From Sequoia sempervirens (lineage: Eukaryota > Streptophyta > Pinopsida > Cupressales > Cupressaceae), in assembly GCA_007258455.2 (NCBI GenBank), contig VDFB02373365.1, forward strand, positions 219,428,162-219,492,161: 64,000 bases of DNA. Direction: 5' to 3'. The notes below the pieces were generated by a model. That model ran no database searches, had not been told where the DNA came from, and worked only from the letters and a program-made list of their open reading frames with translations. A program made the translations under genes and the position numbers. Position 1 is the first letter of the stretch; the number at the start of each line of letters is the position of its first letter. Shown one piece after another: positions 43,655-55,507 of the stretch.

Positions 43655-44469
43655 GGTTCACGTCGGGTTCAGGTATGTGCAGGATCATCATGGAAAAAAT
43701 AGGCCTTTAAGTGGCAAAAAATTTAGAAAAATCAAAGTTAGGCAACTTGACGTAAAAATTTGAATAAGTTATCTATATTATTTCAAAAATATGTAAGAAT
43801 AGAATTTGTAGAAAATTGAATGTAGTTTCTAAACTACTAGGTTTATTTTATTTTTTTTAAATCTATTTGGTGAAAATCTAAAATTTTAATGCAGTGGTAC
43901 TTAAATTTCAAGGAAAAAATAAGAAGTAGGTGTATGTCTGACCACCCTAACCATAATAAAATGAAAATATTTTTTTATAATATTTTAGACATAAGTAGAG
44001 GACTCATGCCCAAATGTGATGCATATTTTTTGGTAATTTTTTTCCAAGTAAATAATTAATTATGAATTTTTTATTACAACTTTTAAAAAATATAAAAATC
44101 GTATGTCGACCACCTTAACTTGGTCAAAACTTCATGAAAATCAATTTTTCTTTTTAATCCTATAGTATACAAATCATAGAATGTGATGCATATTTTGGAT
44201 TAAAAAATTGATACCATTTGAAAGCTATAGATGTTTTCAACCAACCTATCAATTAGGACTTTAGTTGTAATTTAAATAGAAAATGAATAATAATAATTTA
44301 TTAAATTCAAAGTAAAGCATAATTTATATTAGTGGAAAGTTGAGAATTTCCTTTAAAACCCTTTTCATTTCATCAATTTTGGGTAAAAAAAAAAGACCAC
44401 ATACCCTACAAATACCCATCATATCACCACTTTTTGGCCCATCATGATCTTGCACATACCCGTTCACCA
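43655..44469 (-). other. Gyp5 primer-binding site, split by TIR-F
   Basis: On the minus strand, without TIR-F and one copy of its GTTCA duplication, the sequence is TGGTGAACCCGACGTGAACC, eight bases inside LTR b. It starts TGG as a primer site should. I cannot name the tRNA with confidence. It is not initiator tRNA-Met. Confidence 0.6.
43672..44461 (+). mobile_element. TIR-F: copy of the 790-bp element in the Gyp5 primer site
   Basis: Same orientation as TIR-A. Ends GGTATGTGCAGGATCATCAT and ATCATGATCTTGCACATACCC; perfect target duplication GTTCA (43667-43671 and 44462-44466). 790 bases. It has a second inner CACATACCCTACAAATACCC motif near the right end. Confidence 0.92.
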
Positions 44470-44477
44470 AAATTAAC

Positions 44478-46216
44478 TGACGAAAATAGGACGCCCCACC
44501 TTTTGGGGAGGTGGAGCATGAGTTAGGGTTTAGGACATAGACCTATTTCCCTCAAGTTTCATTCAAGGAAACCTTAGAGATCTCAATTCAAAGGTAGAAA
44601 GGGAGAAAGAGATCTTGAAATAAGGTATCCTAGGGTTTTATTAGAGACTAAAAATGGGTTCATCACCAAGCTAGGACTTGGAAAGACAAGAAATGTAAAT
44701 GACATGCAAAGTACCATGAAAATCCTAACTAAATGACCAAGGAAATGAAACTAAAAATTAGGATAACAAAGTAAGAATGATGAGGTCAAAAAAGACTCCA
44801 AAAACCCTAAAAACCTATTGTTTGGTGCCCACTGGGACTCATACGCCAGTCTGGGTGATTTAGTCCCAAACTAGGGTTTTTGTGACAAAACTGGAATCTC
44901 ATAGTGGTTGATTTGAATTCACTAAAATATGGAAAATGTGATGTACTATGAATCATATTCTACAAGTGGTGTATTAGTACCACTCTTCTTTTTTAGAGGG
45001 TCAAGACCTGAATCTAATCTCCTATATTTTCTCTTCCTTCCAAACTTTTTTTTTGGGTCTGAAACTCTAAATCAGGACATGTAGGTGTCATTCCATGATC
45101 TTGCAATGCAAGTGACAACATGAAAAATTTCCTCAATATTGCAAAATTTTCCTCAAAGGATCTTTAAGCTCCAAGAGATCTAGATCTACAATCAAACATG
45201 TAAAGAGAGAAAAAAACTTGTTGATTGTTAGGAAATAGGGGTTTTCCTTTGTCAAACCCCATTTAGGTAATTAAACCTTGTGATGAAACAATGAAATATG
45301 AACATGAAACATGAAAAATGTTACCTTGAATGATGTCTTGAGATGTAATTTAGCAATCTAACATGAAGTTGCCATGTAGAATGTAGATCTTGATCTTGAA
45401 TTGGATATGAAAAATTTCCTGCAAATGGATCTTCAATGCTACATCACAACACTAGCTCAACAACACACTTGATGCATTATGATCTTGACATGATGATGAA
45501 ACTTGAATTGCTATAGAAAATGATGAAGATTCTTGCTCTTGAATGCCTTAGAAATGCTCTTGTAAACTCTCTTAATGCTTTTGTGAAGTCTTGGAATGCT
45601 TAACTCTTGATATATTATGTTGATATCATGAAGGCTTAGAGAAATAATGATTTTATGTTTTGTTTATATAGGAAATCCATCCAACTTATTGTTTATTAGA
45701 TCAGAGAAGATAACATTCATGAAATTTGAATTCAAAACCTTATTTCCCACTTAAAGCCCTAAAAAGGGGGAAAATGTGAGTCATACGCCACTTGTGGTGT
45801 ATAGGTCCCATTTGGATGGGACTCATACACCCAAGGAGGTGTATGGGTCCCACCAAGCCTTTTCAACTGGAGGAAATATCAGGGAGTTGGAAAATTAAAT
45901 GTATTTGATGTCTATGTTAGGATTTTGATTGAAATAATCCTCATGATGCATAATATAGGGTCTTAGGGGCCTATTAATCATGATATAAAGGTCATAAATT
46001 CAAGAGGGCTTAAAAATTAATGTGAAGGTGTAAATAAAGACACTTTGCAACATTAAATTAAGGCAAAATTAGGTCTATTTAGCTCAAAAGGGCCCTAAAT
46101 CTAATGTGAATGTGGAAAACACATTAAAACACTAGATCAAGGCAACATTAGGTCCATTTTAATGTTAATCATTCCCAAATTAAGTGCAAAAATGTAGAGG
46201 GATACATTTTTCTACA
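44478..46216 (-). repeat. Gyp5 5' LTR (copy b), complete
   Basis: On the minus strand it starts TGTAGAAAAATG and ends CGTCA. It carries palindromes at 44833, 44949, 45777 and 45817 and the GGGGTTT/AAACCCC hairpin at 45238. By eye it is clearly diverged from copy a, with many single changes and small indels. Confidence 0.85.
45777..45852 (-). other. Two adjacent palindromes in LTR b
   Basis: The first has the CGCC, ACTTGT, GGTG core. The second is GGGACTCATACACC, CAAGGA, GGTGTATGGGTCCC. Compared with LTR a (CATATGCC/GGCATATG), both arms have changed together to CATACACC/GGTGTATG. Confidence 0.7.
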
Positions 46217-47651
46217 CTAGAATTTTGATATGGGATCCAAGTGATAGTATATTCATATATGATACGAATCATATTTTTATAGCTTTGACTTATTCATGCA
46301 TAAGGGTATGGGAACTTCGTTTATTTTCTAATGAATCACAAAGGGTTGACATTCAAATTCATTTGAGGGATAAAATAATTGATGGGTTTGATACCATAGT
46401 ACAAACAAAATATTCATTCCACGTACATGGATAGATAAAGGGTTGATTAAAGCTTTGAACAAGGGTAAATACATATATATTAAGGGTCTAGGAGCTGCAA
46501 TGTTTTTGAGATTGAAACATTTTTGGGTGATAGACCTTTCATACTTATAAAGGATCCATATTCTTGACATGCATTGGAATGCAATACTTGTGGCATTTGA
46601 CAATTCCGTGGAGGTAAAAAACTCATGTTTTATTGTTTACATTTTAAATTTCTCACATCAATGTGTAGAATAGTATATGGTAATATAGGAGAATTTAAGT
46701 GGGCATCAAATTGTTTGTTGAATAAGATTATGAAAGTTTTGATTTCCCTTGATGGACATCATCTAGATCCCTATTCACGAATTCACTACTTCTAAATCAG
46801 CAAAAGGGAGTTTCCAAATATATGCTTCTACGTTCATCCTTAAAGTGGACGATGCAACTTTCCATTGGCTAAAAACACTCTAAATTTTTCATATACTTTG
46901 ATTTGGTAATATTCTACTCTCATTCATCCATTTGTAGGATGGATGTGAAGTACAAGATATTTCCCTACAATTTGATTTTGTAATTCATGGAAAATTTGGT
47001 GAGAAATTTTGATTTCACTAGTGATGGTAATATTTTTACTTCCTATAAGGGTTGGGAAGATGATTTAAGAAGTGTGGAGAGATATATTAATGTATATTAA
47101 CAATAAGAGTTCTTTAATTATAAGACACATTTTGCGAAGATTGTCATCACAATCTTGACTCACAATTTTGGTGCTCAAAGCATGCTCAAAGGGATTTATC
47201 AAGAGGAGTGGGAAGAAGATGAAAAGGTAACTAATTCTCTACATGAAGCTAATATTCCATATTTCTCACATGGATCTACTATAGTCTGTGGTGCTGCAGG
47301 AAAGAGAATTAATTGGATCTCAATGAAAAAATGGGAACTTGAGGAGCTTGATTACATGAAGTTCAAAGTTTCAGAGGATAGCTTGATAAGGTATGATAAA
47401 ATATTTAAAATAATTATTTATTTGAACATATTCAAACATCAATAAAATCCTAATAGTTATGTGATGGAGTAATTTGGATGGAGGATTTCTTTGTTTTGGT
47501 ATTATGGGTTTGATGAGCTACAAAAATGGGCATTTCAAGATGGTGATAGATGACTTTTTCAGAAACATTGTTGTATGGAATTTTCTTATTTTTCATAGGG
47601 GTCAAAATATTTACCTCATGTTATATTTTTTTGAGGATACATTTTTCTCAA
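46217..47651 (+). other. Unassigned region with two coherent coding remnants
   Basis: Two plus-strand open pieces look protein-like: 46225-46434 (SIFIYDTNHIFIALTYSCIR, IIDGFDTIVQTKYSFHVHG) and 47155-47445 (MTHNFGAQSMLKGIYQEEWE, STIVCGAAGKRINWISMKKW). I recognise neither. Surrounding stops suggest fragments of an old element rather than a host gene. Confidence 0.35.
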
Positions 47652-48839
47652 TCATTTTGAACACAAGGAAATAGGGTACTCCCCCTTTTAGGAGATGAAA
47701 CACATAAGGAGGGGTCCTCCTATTTCACTCTTAGTTCATTCAAGGAAACCCTAGAGATCTCAACCTAATTATCAAATTATGAAAGGAGATTTCCACAAGG
47801 TATCCTTGGGTGTGATTAAAAGGGGGTTCACCACTAAGAAAATTCTTAAAAGAAAGGAAATGCATGTAATATGAAAATCTAGCTATGTAACCTAGGAAAT
47901 GAAACTCAAAATCAAACTAATAAACTGTGGATAAACAAAGAAATACTTGGAAGATTGGAGATGCATTAAATAAGGTTTGAAATCTCAAAATTATGAATTT
48001 TGATGTGAACTAGGACTCATACACCAGACTTGGGTGATTTAGTCCCAGTTTAGGGTTTCAGGCTGAATCTAGAATTTTGTAATTGGTAAACCAAGATCTA
48101 CAAGAAATGACTTAAAAGTGTTATAATGGGACTCATACGCCCAAGGTGGTGATTTAGTCCCAGTATTAGGGTTTTGTTGAAACTTTGGTATCCTTTATTG
48201 ACCTTCTTTAGCTTCTCTCTTGTCTGATCTCTAAGTCTGAAACTTTGAATTCTGGCCTGTAGGTGACTCTTCATGAAGATGCCAACTTCTTGACAACTTT
48301 GACAACTTTCTTCAATCTTACAACCTTGTCTTCAAAGGATCTTCAAGCCTCAAAACACCTAGATCAAACCCTTGGAATAAAGGCTACAATCTTGTATGAA
48401 AATGGCTAGCATGAATGTAGATCTTGACTCTTAATTGTATGTTATTAATCTTGACTTGAATGCTTGCTTCAATCACGAAAACCCACATCACAAATGTTAG
48501 CTCAAAAACACCCATGATGCATGATGACTTTGACATGATGATTGAATCTTGAATATAGCTCCAAAATTCTTGATAATCAGTTCTTGAATGCTCTTGAATG
48601 CTCTTGATCTCATAAACTTGCTAGGATACTTGCTCATAAATGTTGCTAGGAGAAATTATGTGAAATATCCTTGTATAAATATACTTGTTTATGCCAAATT
48701 TCTTGAAATTACAACACTACAAGCCGACATCAAATCTAGGAGAATAAAATCCCATCGAGAATTGAATTAAAAATAGGTCCAAGCTATTTAAGTGAGAATC
48801 ATATGCCAGTTGGGGAATATGAGTCACAATACCTAAGCT
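47652..48839 (-). repeat. LTR c, related to Gyp5 LTRs, incomplete
   Basis: It starts near TGAACACAAGGAAATAGG, comparable to TGACGAAAATAGG of LTR b. It shares the TTCATTCAAGGAAACC block and palindromes at 48011-48047, 48127-48161 and 48792-48825. Similarity ends about 48839, where a different AT-rich sequence begins. There is no matching partner LTR nearby, so it is a solo or truncated copy. Confidence 0.65.
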
Positions 48840-49589
48840 TGGGACACAAATAATTATTATTTAAAATTATTTAATATTTTTTCATTATCCTCCTCTTTTA
48901 ATTAAATTGTTATTTTAATTAAAATTTAACCTTTTCCCTTTCTTCTATAATTAAATAGTCATTTTTTATTTAATTATTCACTTTCCCTCCTAAATTAAAT
49001 AATTTTATAATTATTTAATTTTCTCCAACAACCTCTTTTTCTATGCCAACCTCTTTATCCATGTCATTCTTATCTCTTCACATCTCCATTAATTTCCACC
49101 TTTGATTAAATTATTATATAATTTAATGTCAACCATCTATCCTTAACTAAGTCCTATCTTTGCCCTAATTTTCCCTAACCCTATTTCATACTACATCCTT
49201 CAATATTGACCATTGATTTTCATGTCATATTGTCTTTTAATCCTATCCCTTTATTTGAAATTGGCTTTCTATAAAGAAGAGGCCTCCCATCCCATTTTGA
49301 TATAAACATCTTTTATGATAATTTCATGCTTGTCGAATCATGAGCAACCACATTCAAATCTTCAACAAATCCCCATAATAGATTCAATATTTTGAGGTTT
49401 ACATGTATTTTGGTTTGATTTAAGCTATTTTTATACATTTTTTTTTTTTAATTCATTTTACATGCATACAATTATGCTCACATATCCAATGATATTTAAT
49501 GAAGTTATCTAGTGAAACATAGAAAAAAAGGTTCACTATCAATAGGGTATCAATGATGAACCTAATTTTCATTATGTGTGTGTTTCATT
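48840..49589 (+). repeat. LTR-like fragment of another family
   Basis: It abuts LTR c abruptly. It is rich in AATTAAATTATT motifs and has a plausible promoter (TCTATAAAGAAGAGGCC, TATAAAG at 49270) in the setting seen in the Gyp6 LTR. No second copy in the window, so this is an inference. Confidence 0.4.
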
Positions 49590-51154
49590 TAATTATGAGG
49601 GCCACAACATGCAAATAATAATCAGAAACTAACCCTAACTATTATAGCAACTATGAGGGGAGTTTTTAGAGCTCAAAATGATGTGTACCTTGTAGAAAAC
49701 TTGTTGCTTTTAGGCCACAGAGGACTCATTCGCCTTTAGTGGTGAATGGGTCCCTATTATAGTTCCAAAAACTGACTTCTAGGTTTTATTCCTCACTCTA
49801 CACTCCCAAATCCCAGGTTTTCACTGCTTCATGCCTCACTAAGGACTCATTTTCCTTTAGTGTCGAATGGGTCATTTTAGGGTTTTAGAAAACTATTTTC
49901 TAGGTCCTATACTTCAATGTCTACACTCTCAAATCCTCATTTGGCAGGTCCCAAAAACCTATAACAAATTTTCTAGGCTTGATTTTGTGTTCTTTCACTA
50001 TGAATGACAATTTGCAATTTGACAACTTCGACAATTTTGCTTCAAATTTCTTCTCCACCTGATCTTCAACCAGTAAATCTACAAACATTCATTCAAGGGA
50101 ACAAAAACTTGTTTATTATTACTGAATGGGGGTTTTCCTAACTCAAACCCCTTGTAGGTAATTAAACTAAATGATGAAATAATGTAATTGAAGTATGAAC
50201 ATGAAACAATGGAATGATGATACCTTGGAAGTTGTCTTAGAGTATAAATCTACAAACTAACATCTGGTGGCCATAAAGAATCTAGATCTTGATCTCAAAT
50301 AAGATGTGTAACAATGCTTGGAAGTGGATCTTCAATGCTACATCAACTATCTTAGCTCAACAACATGTATGAATGCACTATGCCTTTTTCATGATGAAAT
50401 GATCTTGAATTGTTGCAATAAACTCTTGATAATCTTCCTTTGAATACCTTTGAAAATGCTCTTGTGAAAGTGCTCTAATGATAACTTGAACTTTCTAGGT
50501 GAAGCAATGTGAATTAACCCCATATTCATACTAAATCTAGAGATTAACGCCAAAATTCAAATAATTCAAGTCGACCTCAAATCTACGGTTGAAAATAATT
50601 AGAATTCCACCAAAGTTAAATTCAAAAAGGGGCATGTCCTATGTGAGGAGGACCCATTCACCACTAAAGGTGAATGGCTCCTAGCACAACTTTGTAGGAC
50701 CATGCTTCAGGGAGATGAAATAACATCAAAAACCCACCTCAAAAATGTAAAGAAAGGAGTTTCCTATGTGGAGAGGAATCACTTTCCAATAAAGGTGAAT
50801 AGGTCCTAGCAGTATTTTTCTGGACACCAAATTTTCCAACTTAAATGTCATACAATATCATTATTGGGTGTCAAGATAGATCCTTGAAAAGAGGGAATGA
50901 ATTTGAATTAAAGGCCCAATTAGCCTCTAATTAACCACAATTAATTAATGAAATCCTAAATAAGTGTGAAAATGTAATACAACACTTTACAACACCCTAA
51001 ATAAGGTATGCTTAAGTACATTTTGTTAAAAGGGGCCCTAGATTCAATGTGAATGTGTACAACACATTACAACACTAAATCAAGGCATTATTAGGTTAAT
51101 TCAATGTAAATTATTGCCAAATTAAGGAAAAGGGATGTTTTTCCCATTACTACA
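49590..51154 (-). repeat. LTR d, diverged relative of Gyp5 LTRs
   Basis: It shares with LTRs a and b the order: palindromes (49721, 49842), GATCTTCAA block, GGGGGTTTTCC...CTCAAACCCC (50128), the GAACATGAAACAATG block, palindromes (50648, 50774), and an end reading TGTAGTAATGGG on the minus strand. The arms are CATTC-type instead of CATAT-type. The left edge is approximate. Confidence 0.7.
50648..50682 (-). other. Palindrome in LTR d with fully compensated arms
   Basis: GGACCCATTCACC, ACTAAA, GGTGAATGGCTCC. The inner arms CATTCACC/GGTGAATG pair perfectly although they differ from those in LTRs a and b. Confidence 0.7.
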
Positions 51155-51188
51155 TCTCGTTCCAAGTATAAGGATTTCATTAAAAAAA

Positions 51189-51509
51189 TTATTGACATGG
51201 AAATTGATTAAGCTTAAATAATTGCCCCATTTGGAAAAGATAATTGGTTAGATTCTTATGATCAATTTTTTTTACATATATGTTTTGTTTGAAATTCCTG
51301 TCCATGTAATTACTTGGGTGAAAATACATCTTCAAATTTGATTCAAACCCAAAATTATCATTCCCCTTATGAGACTCGTCATAATTTTCTATCTTGTTGT
51401 TCTCCCTATATTTGATGTCAATAGAACCTTGAGTAAAAACTAATTGTCCAATCATCACCTTGAGATCTCCTTTATTATCATCCATATTTAACAAAATGTA
51501 TTCCTTCAT
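51189..51509 (-). pseudogene. Ty3/Gypsy gag N-terminal fragment
   Basis: A 106-residue open frame on the minus strand ends with KKIDHKNLTNYLFQMGQLFK LNQF in two adjoining blocks, matching the start of Gypsy capsid proteins (KFDGKNPxxWLFQMEQFF type). The preceding part is an acidic, Asn-rich linker. It stops at CQFPC-like residues next to LTR d, so the rest of gag is missing. There is no polypurine tract between it and LTR d, so LTR d may have inserted here or be joined by deletion. Confidence 0.6.
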
Positions 51510-53159
51510 ATTGTTATTTTCTTATTTCAGATAATCCCTTATTATGGTAGACATCTCCTTTCACGTTTGATCCTCTTTTTCTTGAGTCTTTATAGGAGTG
51601 GCTAGAATGCTCCCTTTGCTTCTTATTGAATCCATTATCATGATAGAGATTTTTTCATAATAAATCAGAAGAAAATTAAATGATATATAAATATATGGTA
51701 GCTTACTTGGGCCTATGTGGAAAGATTTGAAATGGTATCCTAATATACCATTTTATAATTACAAACCTTTCAAAGGGTATGATTGGCTTTCACCATAATT
51801 GCATATGTTTTAAAAGATTAATAAAATATGAGGTGTTCATTCCTCTTCATGGTCATAGTAGTGCAAGCTCTAGACTATTTGGTTTGATATTATTAATTTA
51901 AGGTTTTCTCATTTTACCTAGTGTAATTTATATAATGATCCTCCTATTGGCTTTAGATTGATTCATTTTGGAGTTATCAATTTTAATTGTCATGTTTATG
52001 GGTATTTATAAAACTATTAAGAACCTCTTCAGGTTTTGTTGCAGAGTTGAAGATTCATGGAATTAAATTCATGATTTTTTTAAGCCTTTCACACATGGGT
52101 ATTTTCCCTAGCACATGACAATTCTAGGACATTGGCTAGTAATTACTACTAAGTTTACCTAGATATAACATACTTCAAAGTAGAGATCCTATTTAGTCTT
52201 TGGAAAGAAATGAATTATTTCCTCTTTTCCAAATGAATTAGGACAATAATTTCTCTACATATTCTAAATCTATGAATTATTCAAATGTGTTAATTTGTAT
52301 ACAAGTGCAAGAAACTAATTTTGTATTTGAAGTGTCCCACTTATATAGTGTGTGTAATGCACCTTATATGGTTGCTAATGTTCCATTGACCTCTTCTTCT
52401 AATAGTGGCCAATAATCTCCTATAGGACATCAACATGGTGGGAGACTTAATGCTCAATAACATGGCTCTCATTATTCTTAGTGTAGAATTCATGGTCACA
52501 ATATTCATGGACGGTCTTCAGTTTCCCATAAGCCTTGATCTTCATCATAGCCCCATGACAAAGTGCTTCTAGTTGGCCAATAGTCAACATGTTTCTACTT
52601 CCACTAGCAATTTCTCTTCTTAGCACTACCAATTAACCTCTTGAGGAAGTGTAAGATCAACTAACTAAAGGTATCGCACATATAAGCTAGGATCCCATAC
52701 TTGATGGCTAAGATAAACCGGATGCATGGAAACCAAATGATAATAAATTGTCTCTTGCAATAAGAACAATCTATATATATATATATATATAATCATTGCT
52801 TAAATTATAAGATCTCACCTTTACAATTCACCTATTTTATTATATTTTAAAGACTTTATACAATTACTATAAACAAGATTATTTGAAAAAAAGAAAACCT
52901 TGCTTAACAAACATGTCGAATCCAATACAAGCAACTTGCTTTTTCTATAAACCAAAGAGATTATATCTTGTTTGAAGCTGCTAAGCTATATTTCCCCAAA
53001 GATCTTATAGCTAATTCTCGAATTATTAAAAATGCCAACATGGATGAACTAGATCTGATTTCCCTTGATTGTATACTTTTCACTTTGATATAAAACGTTA
53101 AAATCTTATCTCACATAGACTCTACTCTTAAATAAAATATATACAAAAATACCAGAAAA
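51510..53159. other. Unassigned repeat debris
   Basis: Short coherent peptides on the plus strand (LKWYPNIPFYNYKPFKGYDW, about 51735-51795) and a 61-residue minus frame at 52447-52632 may be gag debris. No domain is assignable. Confidence 0.35.
52772..52790 (+). repeat. (TA)n microsatellite
   Basis: About nine to ten uninterrupted TA units. Confidence 0.9.
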
Positions 53160-53650
53160 GCTGACGCAATACAAATTCCATCCGGCCTAGAATGAAACTA
53201 CTTGAAAAGCATCCAATCATAGTCAAATTCACTTTTGAAGCCAGCAAATTCCTGCCCTGGAAGTGTTGAATAAATCCCTCACAAGAAGTTTGCAAGCAAA
53301 GCGTTATTCATATCACAGAGGATAACCTTTTAACTTTGACAATGGCATTTTGCATGAAGCTGAAAAAACTGAGCCTGACTCTGCCCAAGATATTTTCAGC
53401 CACGAAATCCAAATAGTTGGCGTGCTTCGGCAGAATATGGGCAGTCATTTTAACATGCGTCAAAACGGGGCAGTCCATCCAGCATGTGAAATATCATATA
53501 ACTCTACGTTTCCTTCTGGTTTCTCAATATTCTATTCCAACACCCCAATCCTATCGCATTAAAATATTTAGGATGGCACAGATTCGCAGGCTATGCTTTA
53601 CCCCACTACAACTAAAGGAGAAAAACAAAACTTTAGGTTAGTAGCTTTTG
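53160..53650. other. Island of less AT-rich, possibly low-copy sequence
   Basis: Base composition is more balanced than its surroundings and there is no similarity to the repeats seen here. The minus strand has a 46-residue open frame (53308-53448, MTAHILPKHANYLDFVAENI), and the plus strand has a 70-residue frame (53350-53562). Neither is recognised. It could be a fragment of a host gene or exon, or just a different old repeat. Confidence 0.25.
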
Positions 53651-55507
53651 GAGGAACAGCAGGCTGTCGAATCACTCCATGATATAATATGCGTGCTTAC
53701 TAAGTAATGAACAGCCTTTTAGGATATGGTCATTGGTTATTGATAAGGTAGACCAGTTGATGGGTTAGAATATTTGTAGTGATATAAAAATCTTATTACT
53801 GCATTGATAAGCAACAAGATTGGAATACCGAGGTTGGTATTTAGTTTTTTTATAGTTCTGTTTGTTTGTTAACAGACCACCAATGAAGTTCGAATTGTTC
53901 CTTGTATAACTTTGTTAATCATTGGATGCAACCCCTGGAGTGAACGTGCACCCTGTAATAGCTACATCGGCTTCAATGTTTCTATGAAATTATTAAATGG
54001 ATCACTATCAATTGAACATATGTGTGATAGTTATGAGAGAGTAAAATTTATGGTACAAGGAAGTTATTGGTCATTCTGCAATACCATTTATGTTTGAAGA
54101 TGAAAAGAAGAACAATTTTATAATGCATTAAGTGGGTGAGATTGAGATTGAGATTGGAATTGGAATGTTAGTGTGTGGCCTATAATTCATGGTAATCTGT
54201 TATTATAAGAAAATAGAAAACATTGATGTTATATGGAAGTAAAATGTATTTTAAACTTAATTACTTTTAAATAAAGAAAAGTGTTTAAATTTTTTAAATA
54301 GATTTAAATAATGGAGTTGAAATTGATAAAATGATTGAAGGAAATGAGAGAGAAGATTTTAGTTTGAGTAGTTGGTGATTGATATTTTAATATAATGTCA
54401 CAATTTTCACTAAAAAAAATATAGTAAAATATAATTAAATTTTAAAAAATAAAACATTATTGTATTAGTAATGCAGCACACATATGAAAATTGTTCTTGT
54501 CACATGTGATTCCACTAGATATAAATAACATGTAGAAAAATTTGTATATGAGCATGTGAGAATGGATGAGAACAAAACATTAAGAGATTGGATTGGAATT
54601 TATTGTAAAAAAACTTATTCAAGTGTATTGAAATTTATATTTTCATTTCGTAACATTGGATTTCCTAGTAAAATAGGATGATACAATACCAACAAATTGG
54701 AATGAACACTTCAACAATATTTTGGTGGAACCTATGTATGTGTAGATCAACGTGTATAGCTACTACCTCATGCCTAGAACATATTGAAAATGAGACATTA
54801 AACCATATATGGTTTTCCAAAAATTAATACATACCAAAACTATGGTATCATGCAAAAACAAATACCCCACTTCAAGAGCATCTTTCAATAATAGTAAACA
54901 TAATGAATAGCTTTAGATGAACTTCACATGATAATAATTAATGTATATATTTAGTCCAAGTCCATTTATAAATGTACCACCATTATGCTCCACCTCTCTC
55001 ATGAATGCCAACTAATTACAAGATTCATAGGATAATAATATAAACTATCTCTCAAATTACACCCTAGGAATCCATGCGCATCTTCAAGGAGTGTTGGAGA
55101 CAAATAAAATATATGTAGGATTGACCAGGTTAATGACACACTAATCCTTACGGTATCTTACATGAAACTATATATTAGTTATACATCCATATGCAATATA
55201 AAATAATCACATACATAATCCAATGTCAATGACCTTCATGCATGAAGAGAGCTTATATGTGCTTACCAATTTAGTAAGGGAACATGCAACATTATTTTAT
55301 ATCTCAACCTTCTACAATATGATCTTACTATTCTCTACCATCTCACCCATAAATCAATATTGAACATCAAATTTCATAGTAGGAACATACTACTTGGGAT
55401 TCTTATCCAAAGAGCTAGCAGTTTATTTATCACAAAAAATTATCACCATCTTGTAATTAAAACCAATGGCTACAAATTTTTTTTTAACCATAGTGCCTCC
55501 TTAGATG
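53651..55507. other. Unassigned AT-rich intergenic sequence
   Basis: I see only a short GAGATT repeat (54137-54160) and no ORF of note. Bases 55503-55507 (AGATG) should be the left target duplication of Gyp6, but the partner lies outside the window. Confidence 0.5.

Larger units (their letters stand above)
36944..46216 (-). mobile_element. Gyp5: non-autonomous Ty3/Gypsy-type retrotransposon on the minus strand
   Basis: It reads right to left: LTR b, primer site, leader, acidic-repeat ORFs, gag/protease-like pieces, G-patch, zinc finger, noncoding, polypurine tract, LTR a. The LTRs are large (1.74 kb, and 1.52 kb truncated). The protease motif ILLGRAWIHAMNGAPSTLHH is Gypsy-type. No reverse transcriptase, RNase H or integrase occurs in the 5 kb between the LTRs. 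TIR-F sits inside the primer site. The outer flank of LTR b is CTAGA; the other side is deleted, so the target duplication cannot be checked. Confidence 0.85.

Noticed and set aside
49590..51509. LTR d plus gag as the 3' end of one element
   Set aside because: No polypurine tract lies between them and only the gag start is present, so they are more likely joined by insertion or deletion.
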